Shown here in pieces: positions 27,074 through 35,975 of a stretch of 57,292 nucleotides of DNA (position 1 is its first letter; the number at the start of each line of letters is the position of its first letter). Made by a program: the position numbers and the translations under genes. The notes beneath the pieces are model-generated. The model had not been told where the DNA came from and made no database searches. It saw nothing but the letters and a program-made list of their open reading frames with translations. Source of the DNA: Sporomusa malonica (GTDB lineage: Bacteria; Bacillota; Negativicutes; Sporomusales; Sporomusaceae); the NCBI RefSeq assembly GCF_900176355.1, contig NZ_FWXI01000029.1, forward strand, positions 1-57,292, in the 5' to 3' direction.

Positions 27074-27099
27074 GACCTACTGTTTTATTACAATAGGCC
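27074..27099 (-). terminator. Terminator of the first M20 gene
   Basis: GACCTACTG (27074-27082) pairs, with wobble, with CAATAGGCC (27091-27099). On the minus strand TTTTTT follows, a few nt beyond the M20 stop at 27114. Confidence 0.75.
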
Positions 27100-27113
27100 A
27101 TACAAATGCTTAT

Positions 27114-28280
27114 CTATTTTACATCCAAATTGATTATACATGCAGCTAATAGTTTGGCCCGCTCAAACAGGCTTTCCACAATAGCGAATTCTTCCGGGCT
27201 ATGATTTCTACCGCCCTTAACCCCCATGGCGCAAACAGTGGGTACGCCGGCCATTACGCTGTAAGCCGAATCTGCCCCGCCGCCGACCAGTTTTGCATAG
27301 GGAATACCTAGCTCCATTTCCTCATAGGTCTTTTTGACGATAGAAAAAAGTTCATCACCGCATGGCGTTCTTTTCATCGGGGCTATACCAGGAATCTCAG
27401 CAATCGTGGTAGTTGTTCCCTGGACATATATTTTAGCAGCTACTTCCTTCATTTGCCGGCGAATTTCCGGCAATAATGCAGGATCAAGATACCGGACATC
27501 CACGACGATTTTCGCCTGCCCTGGCACTGCGTTTGGTACTGTTCCGCCCTCAATCACACCTACGTTAAACGTTGTACCTGTCTCCCAGTTTGTCAAATTC
27601 TGAATATCGATTACTTTATAGGCTACTTCCAGAATGGCACTCCGTCCGTTTTCGGGCTCGTTGCCGGCGTGTACAGCAACACCTTTAACTTCCAGCTCAA
27701 ATAGAGCCGTTCCCTTTCTTCCGACAACGATCGCGTCATCGGTAAACCCTGTTTCAAAGTTAAACGCAGCCGCCGCGCCCCGCGCTTCTGCCATAAACGT
27801 CTCAGCCGCATTAGATTTCACGTGGGCCACCTCTTCATCACCGGCCAGAATCATCTTTAGCGGCCGTGTGTTGTATCGGGTTGCCTGCAGCGCCTTCATA
27901 GCATAAAGTGCAACCACAATCCCGCCCTTCATATCGAGGACACCCGGCCCATAAGCGACACCGTCACGGATGGTAAATGGCCGGTTGGCAACAGTCCCCA
28001 CTGGAAAAACGGTATCCATATGACCAAGGAACAACACTTTCGCTTCTTTTCTATCAGCACCAATCTCACCGATTAGCATGTTTCCGGCCTGCTCCATTTC
28101 AATGATCCGAGTCACTGCCCCTTCGCTTGCCAACACTTGCTGAATTTTGCTTGCAACAGCATCAATTCCCGGTTTATTCTGTGATCCGCTTTCCATGTTG
28201 ACAAGCTCCTGCCATAACGTCAACATTTCATCCCGGTGTTCATTAATAAATTGGAAAGCTTGCTCCTTCTGACTATTCAT
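27114..28280 (-). CDS. M20-family metallopeptidase (carboxypeptidase G2-like), paralogue A
   Basis: A 388-residue di-zinc amidohydrolase of the M20/ArgE/CPG2 family, predicted cytosolic (no signal peptide). The metal ligands are visible: His in LFLGHMDTVFPVG, bridging Asp in GPGVLDMKGG, catalytic Glu in LAGDEEVAH, Glu in FNFETGF and the C-terminal His in GGRNHSPEE. The dimerisation lid (KGVAVHAGNEPENGRSAIL) is intact. Such enzymes release amino acids from N-acyl or glutamate conjugates. It is a close paralogue of the gene at 34578-35744, and both lie in the GRE neighbourhood. AGGAGG precedes the ATG. Confidence 0.93.
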   Translation of the reverse strand: MNSQKEQAFQFINEHRDEMLTLWQELVNMESGSQNKPGIDAVASKIQQVLASEGAVTRIIEMEQAGNMLIGEIGADRKEAKVLFLGHMDTVFPVGTVANRPFTIRDGVAYGPGVLDMKGGIVVALYAMKALQATRYNTRPLKMILAGDEEVAHVKSNAAETFMAEARGAAAAFNFETGFTDDAIVVGRKGTALFELEVKGVAVHAGNEPENGRSAILEVAYKVIDIQNLTNWETGTTFNVGVIEGGTVPNAVPGQAKIVVDVRYLDPALLPEIRRQMKEVAAKIYVQGTTTTIAEIPGIAPMKRTPCGDELFSIVKKTYEEMELGIPYAKLVGGGADSAYSVMAGVPTVCAMGVKGGRNHSPEEFAIVESLFERAKLLAACIINLDVK

Positions 28281-28294
28281 GTGATCCTCCTATT

Positions 28295-29146
28295 CTATTC
28301 ATCTTTTGCCATGGAAAGCAATTTTTGGCCAACATACTTTAATGTAATCACCCTTTCGGTGATGGATTCAGTCGCCTTGGCTTGCTCTTTGGTAATACCT
28401 GCGGTTTGCTGAGTATGATTAATAACCATTTCCATCGACGACTTTAACTCCTGGAGGGTAGCCTGAATATCTTTGGCGGAATGATGACTCTGGTCGGAGA
28501 GTTTGCGAACCTCTTCGGCTACGACAGCAAACCCTCTGCCTTGCTCACCAACTCTGGCGGCCTCAATAGCGGCATTAAGACCGAGCAGATTCGTCTGACT
28601 GGCTATCTGCCGAATAGTTGATATAACCGTATCGGTATTATTGACATTAACTGACACACGGTCAGATAAATTGGCGACATCATGCATGGTAGCAGCCAGA
28701 TCCTCCTGGGAAGCGTTCAGTTCCTCAATAGTGGCTGCGATAGTTGTAATCGAATCGTTAACTTGCTGTGCTTGCTCAAGCAGCATTTCCTTATTTTCCG
28801 CCGCCTGCAGCTCCCACCGAAAAAGACCTGTGGCAATCTTGGCGATAGGTTTTGAATAGATAGGGTCGCCGCCTATACCAAAGCTGCCAACCCACTGGTT
28901 TTTATACACGATAGGCAGATGGACACCCATTTTAACAGTCCCACCCGAACGCTGCTCGTCTTCAGCGGTTACAATTCGATGCTCGATTTTCTCGGTAAGT
29001 ACCTTTTGCGAGCCACTGTGAACTTTGCCCACTCTTGAAAGATCTTTAGCTGCAACAATGATCCCTTCATGGTCACAGATAACCGCACTTAGTTCTGTTT
29101 CTTGAAAAATAAAATCCACAATTTTATCGGCAATAGCTTTATCCAA
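28295..29146 (-). CDS. Soluble methyl-accepting chemotaxis protein with diacid-recognition-like sensor
   Basis: A 283-residue cytosolic chemoreceptor. Start is TTG at 29146 behind GAGGAGG. Residues 1-115 resemble the CdaR-type sugar-diacid recognition domain (AVICDHEGIIVAAKDLSRVG; VKMGVHLPIVYKNQWVGSFG). A short MCP signalling hairpin follows, with the conserved tip region TNLLGLNAAIEAARVGEQG and FAVVAEEVRKLSDQS. No membrane helices, so it senses an intracellular ligand. It sits between RidA and the first M20 gene, so the ligand may be the substrate or an intermediate of the island's pathway. Confidence 0.88.
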   Translation of the reverse strand: MDKAIADKIVDFIFQETELSAVICDHEGIIVAAKDLSRVGKVHSGSQKVLTEKIEHRIVTAEDEQRSGGTVKMGVHLPIVYKNQWVGSFGIGGDPIYSKPIAKIATGLFRWELQAAENKEMLLEQAQQVNDSITTIAATIEELNASQEDLAATMHDVANLSDRVSVNVNNTDTVISTIRQIASQTNLLGLNAAIEAARVGEQGRGFAVVAEEVRKLSDQSHHSAKDIQATLQELKSSMEMVINHTQQTAGITKEQAKATESITERVITLKYVGQKLLSMAKDE

Positions 29147-29212
29147 TTGTATCCTCCTCAGCTAAGAGCCTCTAGCATAATCCCTTGATTATCTGTTAGG
29201 CTTGCAGGTGAA

Positions 29213-29246
29213 GAAAGCGGGCTAACCCACCCCGTCACCCGCTTTC
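29213..29246 (-). terminator. Terminator after ridA
   Basis: GAAAGCGGG (29213-29221) pairs perfectly with CCCGCTTTC (29238-29246). On the minus strand it lies about 60 nt past the ridA stop and before the chemoreceptor ribosome site; it may be leaky. The T-tract is short. Confidence 0.65.
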
Positions 29247-29304
29247 AAGGTAAGAATACTCTGCTTAGCTTATAAAATAATTACCAATGCAATCATTCTT
29301 AGAA

Positions 29305-29682
29305 TTATAGATAAGCAATAGCCTCAATTTCAACTGAGACGTCTTTAGGCAGCCTGGCTACCTGGACGCAACCCCTGGCCGGAGCATCCTGTGAAAAATA
29401 TTCTCCATACACTTGGTTTACTGTTTGAAAATCATTCATGTCTGTAAGGAATACGGTAGTTTTTACGACATTCCCCAAATTTAGATTTTCGCATTTTAAA
29501 ATTGCTGTAATATTATCTAAAACCTGTTTAGTCTGGGCCGCAACACCACCGGATACTACAATTCCAGTAACGGGATCAACAGGAATTTGACCGGAAATAA
29601 ACAGGAAGCTGCCTGCTTTGATTGCCTGCGAGTAAGGTCCTATTGCTGCGGGAGCTTGATCGGTATTAACAACGCTTTTCAT
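29305..29682 (-). CDS. RidA-family enamine/imine deaminase
   Basis: A 125-residue RidA (YjgF/TdcF) protein. Conserved features are AIGPYSQAIKAG, LFISGQIPVDPVTG, the active Arg in ARGCVQVARLPKD and the C-terminal VEIEAIAYL. RidA proteins hydrolyse reactive 2-aminoacrylate and other imines to keto acids. Its position directly downstream of the pyruvate oxidoreductase and near the GRE suggests that the pathway makes an imine or enamine that becomes a keto acid. AGGAGGA precedes the ATG. Confidence 0.93.
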   Translation of the reverse strand: MKSVVNTDQAPAAIGPYSQAIKAGSFLFISGQIPVDPVTGIVVSGGVAAQTKQVLDNITAILKCENLNLGNVVKTTVFLTDMNDFQTVNQVYGEYFSQDAPARGCVQVARLPKDVSVEIEAIAYL

Positions 29683-29731
29683 AGAGTAATTCCTCCTAAT
29701 TTCTTGCTGCCATCTCTTGGGTTATTTCCCC

Positions 29732-32700
29732 TTATTGTTTAGCCAGCATCCTATAGTTTTCCAATCTTTCTTTGGCATCTTGCTCGGTTTTTTCAAATAA
29801 CGCCTCTGCCATATCGGGAAATTGTTGTTTCAGGGCCGAATAACGCACTTCGCCCAGTAAAAATTCTTTAAAGTTCATCGTTGGCTCTTTTGAATCCAGC
29901 TTGAAAGGATTTTCGCCGCTAGCCTTGAGCTCGGGATTATAACGATACATCGCCCAATAGCCGCTGTCAACCGCACGTTTTGCCTCCAATTGGCTGCACC
30001 CCATGCCCACTTTCATCCCGTGATTGATACAGGGAGCATAGGCGATAATCAACGATGGGCCCGGATACGCTTCAGCCTCAGCAATGGCTTTGAGGGTTTG
30101 GTTTTTATCTGCCCCCATGGAAATTTGCGCTACATAGACGTAGCCATAACTCATGGCTATCATGCCAAGATCTTTCTTCTTGGTCTTTTTGCCACTAGCC
30201 GCAAATTTAGCAATAGCAGCGGTTGGGGTAGCCTTGGAAGACTGACCGCCGGTGTTGGAGTATACTTCGGTATCAAATACCAGCACATTGACGTCTTCAC
30301 CAGAAGCCAGTACATGATCCAAGCCGCCAAATCCGATATCATAAGCCCACCCGTCCCCGCCAAAAATCCATTGTGAGCGTTTAACCAGAAAGTCTTTGTT
30401 GTTATAGATTTCATTGAGCAGCACATCACTGCCCTTTACTTGTTCTAACAGCGTAATCAATTGATCTGCACGATCTCTTGTGCCTTCACCCTTATCCTTA
30501 CAGGCTAACCAACTTTCACACGCGGCTCTGAATTCTTCTCCACAATCCAGTTTAGCGGCCTTTTCAATCGCCAGAGCCACTTGTTTTCTAAGCTGCTTTC
30601 CAGCCATCATCATCCCTAAACCATATTCGGCATTATCCTCAAACAAGGAGTTCCCCCACGCCGGTCCATGACCACGATGGTTGGTAGTATACGGCATAGA
30701 GGGGACGCTGTCGGCCCAAACCGATGAGCAGCCAGTGGCATTGGCCACCATCATCCGGTCGCCAAATAATTGTGTCACTAGCTTGGCATAGGGCGTTTCG
30801 CCGCAGCCGGCGCAGGCCCCGGAGAATTCTAAGAGCGGCTGTTCAAACTGGCTGCCTTTTACCGTGAAGATGCTCAGCGGATTGGCTTTCGGAGTAATTG
30901 TCATCGCATAATCCCAAAACGGCGCTTGCTGTAATTGTGTAGCCAATGGTTTCATTGCCAATGCTTTTTCTTTCGCCGGACAAATTTGGGCGCAGTTGCC
31001 GCAGCCGGTGCAATCGTATGGTGAAACTGCCATCGCAAAATGCAACTCTTTCTGCCCGTTGCAAGGTTTGGTAATAAAGCCTGCCGGGGCCTCCTGCCTT
31101 TCCTTTCCGGTAAGCAATACCGGCCTGATCGCTGCATGCGGACAGACATAGGCGCACTGATTACATTGAATACATTGTTCGGCTTGCCACTCAGGCACAT
31201 CAATCGCGATGCCCCGCTTTTCATAGGCAGCTGTTCCCATAGGATACGAACCGTCTTCCAAGCCAATAAAGGCACTAACCGGTAATTTGTCGCCTTCTTG
31301 CCGATTCATCGGAATTAAGATATTTTTAATAAATGCCGGAACTTCTTTACTGCTGGTTTCGGTTTCCTGAGCAGCATCTTGCCAAGTAGCAGGAATATTG
31401 ACCTTCACAATAGCGTTTATCCCTTGGTCTACGGCTGTATTGTTCATGGCAACGACTTTTTCACCTTTTTTGCCATAGGATTTTAGAATAGCTTCTTTTA
31501 GGTACTTTATGGCTTCTTCTTCCGGAATAATCCCGGCAATTTTGAAAAACGCCGCCTGCATAATCATGTTGATTCTGCCGCCGAGGCCAATATCTTGGGC
31601 AATCCTTACAGCATCAATGATATACATCTGAATATTATTGTCTGCAATATACCGTTTCATCGCAGCCGGCAGATTTTGTTCCAGCGTGGCTTCATCCCAC
31701 TGGCAATTCAGCAGGAAGCTGCCACCTGGTTTCAAGCCTTCCAAAACATTGTAGTTATGCACATAGGACTGATTGTGGCAAGCAATAAAATCAGCCTTAT
31801 TAATAAGATACGGCGATTTTATCGGCTTTTTGCCAAACCGCAAGTGAGATATAGTAACACCGCCGGACTTTTTGGCATCATAGGCAAAGTAAGCCTGGGC
31901 ATACATATCGGTGTGATCGCCAATAATCTTAATGGCATTTTTATTGGCACCTACTGTGCCATCTGAGCCAATTCCCCAAAATTTGCAGGCCTTTGTGCCT
32001 GCGGCAGTGGTATCAATGTCTTCACCGCAGGGCAGGGAAGTATGATTAACATCATCAATGATACCGACAGTAAAGTTGTCCCTGGGGCTGCCGGCTTTAA
32101 GATTTTCAAAAACACCCTGAATATGACTTGGGATTACGTCTTTACCGCCAACCCCGCACCGTCCGCCAACAATAACAGGCTGCCAGGCTTTACCATAAAA
32201 TGCATGCTTGACATCCAGATAAAGTGGTTCTGCTAATGATCCCATTTCCTTGGTTCTATCCAGTACGGCAATTTTTTGCACAGTAGCAGGAATGTATTTA
32301 AAGAAATGTTCCAAAGAAAATGGCCGGTAGAGATGTACTGTCAATAAGCCTACTTTTTCGCCCTGTGCATTTAGATAATCTACCACTTCTTCAATGGTTT
32401 CACACATAGAACCCATGGCAATAATCATTCGCTCGGCATCAGGCGCACCATAATAATTGAAGAGATGATACTCCCTGCCGGTCAGTTTACTAACTTCGGC
32501 CATATAGCCTTCTACGATTGCGGGAATATCCTGATAAAAACGGTTTGACACTTCTCTTTGCTGGAAATGAATATCAATGCCCTGCACGGTACCTTTAGTC
32601 AGTGGATGATCCGGGTTAAGCGCCCGCTTTCTAAAGGCATCGACAGCCTCCCGGTCTAGCAGCTTATCCAACTCCTCGTATTCAAGAACTTCAATTTTTT

Positions 32701-33241
32701 GCACTTCATGTGAGGTTCTAAATCCATCAAAGAAGTTGAGAAACGGAACACGGCCTTTGATTGCTGACAAATGCGCTACAGCCGACAAATCCATTACTTG
32801 CTGAACACTGCTTTCAGCCAATAAGGCAAAACCGGTCTGCCTTGTTGCCATAACGTCAGAATGATCACCAAATATACTGATGGCATTGGCCCCCACTACT
32901 CTGGCACTGACATGAAATACGCCTGGCAATAGTTCACCGGCTATTTTATACATATTAGGGATCATTAGCAAAAGCCCCTGAGAGGCGGTATAGGTAGTCG
33001 TCAATGCGCCGGCATGCAGCGAACCGTGGACAGCTCCGGCAGCGCCGCCTTCTGACTGCATTTCTACAACCTCAACCGTCTGACCAAAAAGATTTTTCTT
33101 GCCTTGAGATGCCCATTCATCCACACTTTCCGCCATATTTGACGACGGAGTAATGGGAAAAATGGCTGCAACATCTGTAAATGCATAGGATATGTATGCT
33201 GCTGCCGTATTACCGTCCATAGTCTTCATAGTTCTTTTCAT
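29732..33241 (-). CDS. nifJ: Pyruvate:ferredoxin (flavodoxin) oxidoreductase, homodimeric
   Basis: A 1169-residue single-chain PFOR: pyruvate + CoA + 2 oxidised ferredoxin give acetyl-CoA + CO2 + 2 reduced ferredoxin. The start is ATG 33241, 12 nt after AAGAGGA (an in-frame TTG lies at 33253). Order of domains: alpha (AYISYAFTDVAAIFPITPSS), gamma (GVTISHLRFGKKPI), delta two-cluster ferredoxin (CIQCNQCAYVCP; CTGCGNCAQICP), then TPP-binding beta (CAGCGETPYAKL; GDGWAYDIGFGGLDHV; DTEVYSNTGGQSS). The gene is within the catabolic island, between YjiG and RidA, so the pathway may yield pyruvate or a related 2-oxoacid. Confidence 0.96.
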   Translation of the reverse strand: MKRTMKTMDGNTAAAYISYAFTDVAAIFPITPSSNMAESVDEWASQGKKNLFGQTVEVVEMQSEGGAAGAVHGSLHAGALTTTYTASQGLLLMIPNMYKIAGELLPGVFHVSARVVGANAISIFGDHSDVMATRQTGFALLAESSVQQVMDLSAVAHLSAIKGRVPFLNFFDGFRTSHEVQKIEVLEYEELDKLLDREAVDAFRKRALNPDHPLTKGTVQGIDIHFQQREVSNRFYQDIPAIVEGYMAEVSKLTGREYHLFNYYGAPDAERMIIAMGSMCETIEEVVDYLNAQGEKVGLLTVHLYRPFSLEHFFKYIPATVQKIAVLDRTKEMGSLAEPLYLDVKHAFYGKAWQPVIVGGRCGVGGKDVIPSHIQGVFENLKAGSPRDNFTVGIIDDVNHTSLPCGEDIDTTAAGTKACKFWGIGSDGTVGANKNAIKIIGDHTDMYAQAYFAYDAKKSGGVTISHLRFGKKPIKSPYLINKADFIACHNQSYVHNYNVLEGLKPGGSFLLNCQWDEATLEQNLPAAMKRYIADNNIQMYIIDAVRIAQDIGLGGRINMIMQAAFFKIAGIIPEEEAIKYLKEAILKSYGKKGEKVVAMNNTAVDQGINAIVKVNIPATWQDAAQETETSSKEVPAFIKNILIPMNRQEGDKLPVSAFIGLEDGSYPMGTAAYEKRGIAIDVPEWQAEQCIQCNQCAYVCPHAAIRPVLLTGKERQEAPAGFITKPCNGQKELHFAMAVSPYDCTGCGNCAQICPAKEKALAMKPLATQLQQAPFWDYAMTITPKANPLSIFTVKGSQFEQPLLEFSGACAGCGETPYAKLVTQLFGDRMMVANATGCSSVWADSVPSMPYTTNHRGHGPAWGNSLFEDNAEYGLGMMMAGKQLRKQVALAIEKAAKLDCGEEFRAACESWLACKDKGEGTRDRADQLITLLEQVKGSDVLLNEIYNNKDFLVKRSQWIFGGDGWAYDIGFGGLDHVLASGEDVNVLVFDTEVYSNTGGQSSKATPTAAIAKFAASGKKTKKKDLGMIAMSYGYVYVAQISMGADKNQTLKAIAEAEAYPGPSLIIAYAPCINHGMKVGMGCSQLEAKRAVDSGYWAMYRYNPELKASGENPFKLDSKEPTMNFKEFLLGEVRYSALKQQFPDMAEALFEKTEQDAKERLENYRMLAKQ

Positions 33242-33302
33242 ATTCTGCTTCAATCCTCTTATCGTAAATTTAAGTACATATTTCCCGCTCTTACAAAACC
33301 AA

Positions 33303-33335
33303 GGAGGCAGGCTTGTCTGTCACAATTCTGCCCCC
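33303..33335 (-). terminator. Hairpin between yjiG-like gene and PFOR
   Basis: GGAGGCAG (33303-33310) pairs with CTGCCCCC (33328-33335), one wobble, 18 nt after the YjiG-like stop on the minus strand, followed by TTGGTTTTG. It may end the transporter transcript or act as an attenuator before PFOR. Confidence 0.6.
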
Positions 33336-33353
33336 TCAGCTTCCCTGTCAAAA

Positions 33354-33863
33354 TTATCCGTTTAGCCCCATAACATTCAGTACCAGTCTGGTCAACAGCA
33401 TAACAACCGCAGCATCTACAAGCGGAACACAGATTAACAGCGAATGCCATTTCTTATTGACATTTGATACGATTACAATCCGCACAAAGTGACCAATCAG
33501 CGTTCCCATGGTTACGCACGCGGGAAACAGGATTGTCGCCTGAGCAGCAGTTATCGCACCTTTAGAATACAGGGTAGCCGCGGTGGCACAACCTGCAGCT
33601 TTGGCAAAGAATGCGGCAACCAGAGCAAATACAGCCTCACCCGGCAGACCAAATATGGCCATTACTGGCTGAAGTATTTTACCGACACTCTGCATCAGCC
33701 CGGTGATATCCAAAAACTGAATGAGTACATACGCTAGAACCATGGCCGGAGCAATCATTTCGGCACCAATATAAAAACCTTTTTTAGCTCCTGCCACAAA
33801 TTCTTCTACTACACTAGGCTTAACTTTCTGCAGGTCCATTCCTGTGGCACTCTGATTAGCCAT
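33354..33863 (-). CDS. YjiG-type nucleoside-recognition (Gate) membrane protein
   Basis: A 169-residue polytopic membrane protein with the Gate/nucleoside-recognition fold (FYIGAEMIAPAMVLAYVL; AVFALVAAFFAKAAGCATAA; ILFPACVTMGTLIGHFVRI). It resembles YjiG of Enterobacteria, which in E. coli is encoded with YjiH and the isoaspartyl dipeptidase IadA. Here the pair is encoded with M20 peptidases, a parallel arrangement. It overlaps the YjiH-like gene by 8 nt. Likely transports a peptide-like or conjugated substrate; this is inference. Confidence 0.85.
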   Translation of the reverse strand: MANQSATGMDLQKVKPSVVEEFVAGAKKGFYIGAEMIAPAMVLAYVLIQFLDITGLMQSVGKILQPVMAIFGLPGEAVFALVAAFFAKAAGCATAATLYSKGAITAAQATILFPACVTMGTLIGHFVRIVIVSNVNKKWHSLLICVPLVDAAVVMLLTRLVLNVMGLNG

Positions 33864-34515
33864 TTGCCCCGCTCCCTTCTACCCTGTTTTTTGATGCCTG
33901 CCATTTTAGATATAAGCGAACCAGATTGGCGCCCATGACTTTAACAATAAAGATCAATCCGATAATAATCCCCACCGGCAAGACGCTGATTGGCAGCAGG
34001 GCGGCTCCGGTACCGAAGGTATTGGTAACCGGGGCGGAGCCGGCATACTGGTAAGCGACAAATATTGCCCGTTCTTCTTCTGTCATCATTTTTTCTTCCG
34101 CTAGCTCCTTAGTCATGACTGCCGCCACATCAGAACTGGTAAAGCTGCTGACGAAAGCCAGCCCGCTTGCACCCGGAATTCCCATAAAAGGCTGGAGAAT
34201 CGGACGAAACAATACTTCAGCCGCCCGCAAAGCACCAAGTGACTCGGCAACTTGAATGCATCCTAACGCAAACATCAGTGTCGGAAAAAGGGTCAAAGCA
34301 AACATGAAACCATCACGCGCCCCGGTGCCTCCTTTGCCTGTAAAGATTACACCCTTGGATACTTGCCCGAAGCTTCCCGTAAGCACCTGAAAATCCAGCG
34401 CTCTCAAAGGACCATCCATCTTCGCAAATACACCGGAGAAAGAAATAATCAAAATGATTAAAGCTAACCACCCTTTCCAGGTTACTTGGTACTTTTCCTG
34501 ACTTTGCTCTGCCAT
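33856..34515 (-). CDS. YjiH-type nucleoside-recognition membrane protein
   Basis: A 219-residue membrane protein, partner of the YjiG-like product. It has about five helices (GWLALIILIISFSGVFAKM; FALTLFPTLMFALGCIQVA; PVGIIIGLIFIVKVMGANLV) and the family motif SGLAFVSSFTSSDVAAVMTK, followed by AYQYAGSAPVTNTFGTGAAL. GAGGAGGAG precedes the ATG. It starts 62 nt after the second M20 gene, so M20-yjiH-yjiG reads as one operon. Confidence 0.86.
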   Translation of the reverse strand: MAEQSQEKYQVTWKGWLALIILIISFSGVFAKMDGPLRALDFQVLTGSFGQVSKGVIFTGKGGTGARDGFMFALTLFPTLMFALGCIQVAESLGALRAAEVLFRPILQPFMGIPGASGLAFVSSFTSSDVAAVMTKELAEEKMMTEEERAIFVAYQYAGSAPVTNTFGTGAALLPISVLPVGIIIGLIFIVKVMGANLVRLYLKWQASKNRVEGSGANG

Positions 34516-34577
34516 GTACTCTCCTCCTCATAATTTTAAATATTTAAACACTAAATTACTTGCTTCCATACCGCTAA

Positions 34578-35744
34578 CTAGTTGCTGTCTAGTTTAAGCA
34601 CGCAGGCAACCATTAGCTTAGCTCTTTCAAACAGGCTTTCAACAATGGCATATTCCTCCGGACTGTGATTGCGTCCGCCTTTTACTCCCATCGCACATAC
34701 TGTTGGCACTCCAGCCAATACTGTGTAAGCCGAATCAGAGCCCCCGCCCACCGATTTTGCATAAGGCGTTCCAAAGCCGTTTTCTTCATAGGCTTTTTTC
34801 ACTATCTCAAATAATTGTTTGACCCCCTCGGTTGTTTTCATTGGCTTTATGCCATCCATGAAAACAACACTGGCAGTTGTCCCTGCAATATAGATTTTTT
34901 CCGCAACGCCTTCAATCTGTTTAATAATCTCCGGCAGATCATCAGGGTCCTTATAGCGAACATCGATATATATTTTTGCATAATCAGGAACAGCAGTTGA
35001 TGTCGTCCCGCCTTGCATTACCCCTACATTAAAGCTGATGCCCTTCTCCCAGTCAGTCAGGTTTTGAACGGCAATAATTTTGTGCGCCATTTCTAAAATC
35101 GCGCTCCGTCCGTTTTCCGGATCATTGCCCGCATGTGCGGCAACCCCTTTTACCTCCATCATGATCCGAGCTACACCCTTACGCCCGACAACAATCCCGT
35201 CATCAACAAAGCCTGTCTCCACATTAAAAGCCGCCGCATACCCTCTTGCTTCTTCAATAAATATGTCAGGCGCAGTAGAATGGGCGTGTAAAACCTCTTC
35301 ATCCCCAGCCAAAAGAACTTTAATTGAGCGCGAGTCATAGCCTGCAGCATTCAATGCTTTTATCGCATAAAGAGCCGATACAATCCCGCCCTTCATGTCG
35401 AGAACGCCTGGCCCGTAAGCCTTGCCATCCTTGATGGTAAAAGGTCGCTCAATGATGGCCCCTGCAGGACAAGCCGTATCCATATGCCCCATAAAAATTA
35501 CGCCTGGCCTAGCAGGGTTTTTGTCAATCTCTGCAATCAGCATACTGCCGGCTTTTTCGAACTCGACCATACGGGAACTTGCGCCTTCAGCCTCAAGTAT
35601 CTTTTTAAAATGAGCGGCAACCAGGTTAATTCCCGCTTTTTCGTGGGGACCGCTCTCCATCGAAACAACTTCTTTCCATAGCGATACCATTTCGTCACGA
35701 TGCTCGTCCACAAACTGAAATGCTTTTTGTTTTTTGTCATTCAT
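34578..35744 (-). CDS. M20-family metallopeptidase (carboxypeptidase G2-like), paralogue B
   Basis: A 388-residue paralogue of the 27114-28280 enzyme, of identical length and similar along its whole sequence. All metal ligands are retained: FMGHMDTACPAG, GPGVLDMKGG, LAGDEEVLH, FNVETGF and GGRNHSPEE. The lid reads KGVAAHAGNDPENGRSAIL. It is first in an operon with the YjiH/YjiG pair, implying that the transported compound is an amide or dipeptide-like conjugate hydrolysed inside the cell. AGGAGGA precedes the ATG; a 24-nt palindrome lies just upstream. Confidence 0.93.
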   Translation of the reverse strand: MNDKKQKAFQFVDEHRDEMVSLWKEVVSMESGPHEKAGINLVAAHFKKILEAEGASSRMVEFEKAGSMLIAEIDKNPARPGVIFMGHMDTACPAGAIIERPFTIKDGKAYGPGVLDMKGGIVSALYAIKALNAAGYDSRSIKVLLAGDEEVLHAHSTAPDIFIEEARGYAAAFNVETGFVDDGIVVGRKGVARIMMEVKGVAAHAGNDPENGRSAILEMAHKIIAVQNLTDWEKGISFNVGVMQGGTTSTAVPDYAKIYIDVRYKDPDDLPEIIKQIEGVAEKIYIAGTTASVVFMDGIKPMKTTEGVKQLFEIVKKAYEENGFGTPYAKSVGGGSDSAYTVLAGVPTVCAMGVKGGRNHSPEEYAIVESLFERAKLMVACVLKLDSN

Positions 35745-35776
35745 TTTTGACTTTCCTCCTGTTATATATATTAGAC

Positions 35777-35800
35777 TTGGAACTTTTATTTAAGTTCCAA
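35777..35800. promoter_or_regulatory. Perfect 9-bp inverted repeat upstream of the M20-yjiHG operon
   Basis: TTGGAACTT (35777-35785) and AAGTTCCAA (35792-35800) are separated by 6 nt, 33 nt before the M20 start codon. It could be an operator or a leader hairpin. It does not match the GTATAC-type sites near the GntR gene. Confidence 0.55.
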
Positions 35801-35872
35801 TGTGGAAACCGCCAGTTAAGTATTAATATTTAAAAGTTATTATTTATTCTGTTAATTGCACAGTTGCAAAAA

Positions 35873-35917
35873 GTGCTTTAAATGAAGAGCTTTTCCAATA
35901 TTCCCCATTTAAAGCAC
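35873..35917 (-). terminator. Terminator of the GRE-activase operon
   Basis: GTGCTTTAAATG (35873-35884) pairs perfectly with CATTTAAAGCAC (35906-35917); on the minus strand TTTTTG follows. It lies about 60 nt after the activase stop. Confidence 0.88.
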
Positions 35918-35975
35918 CTTTGCTTTATACCTCAAATTTTTTCTTTACCCGTAAATACCGATAGCTATCATTAAG

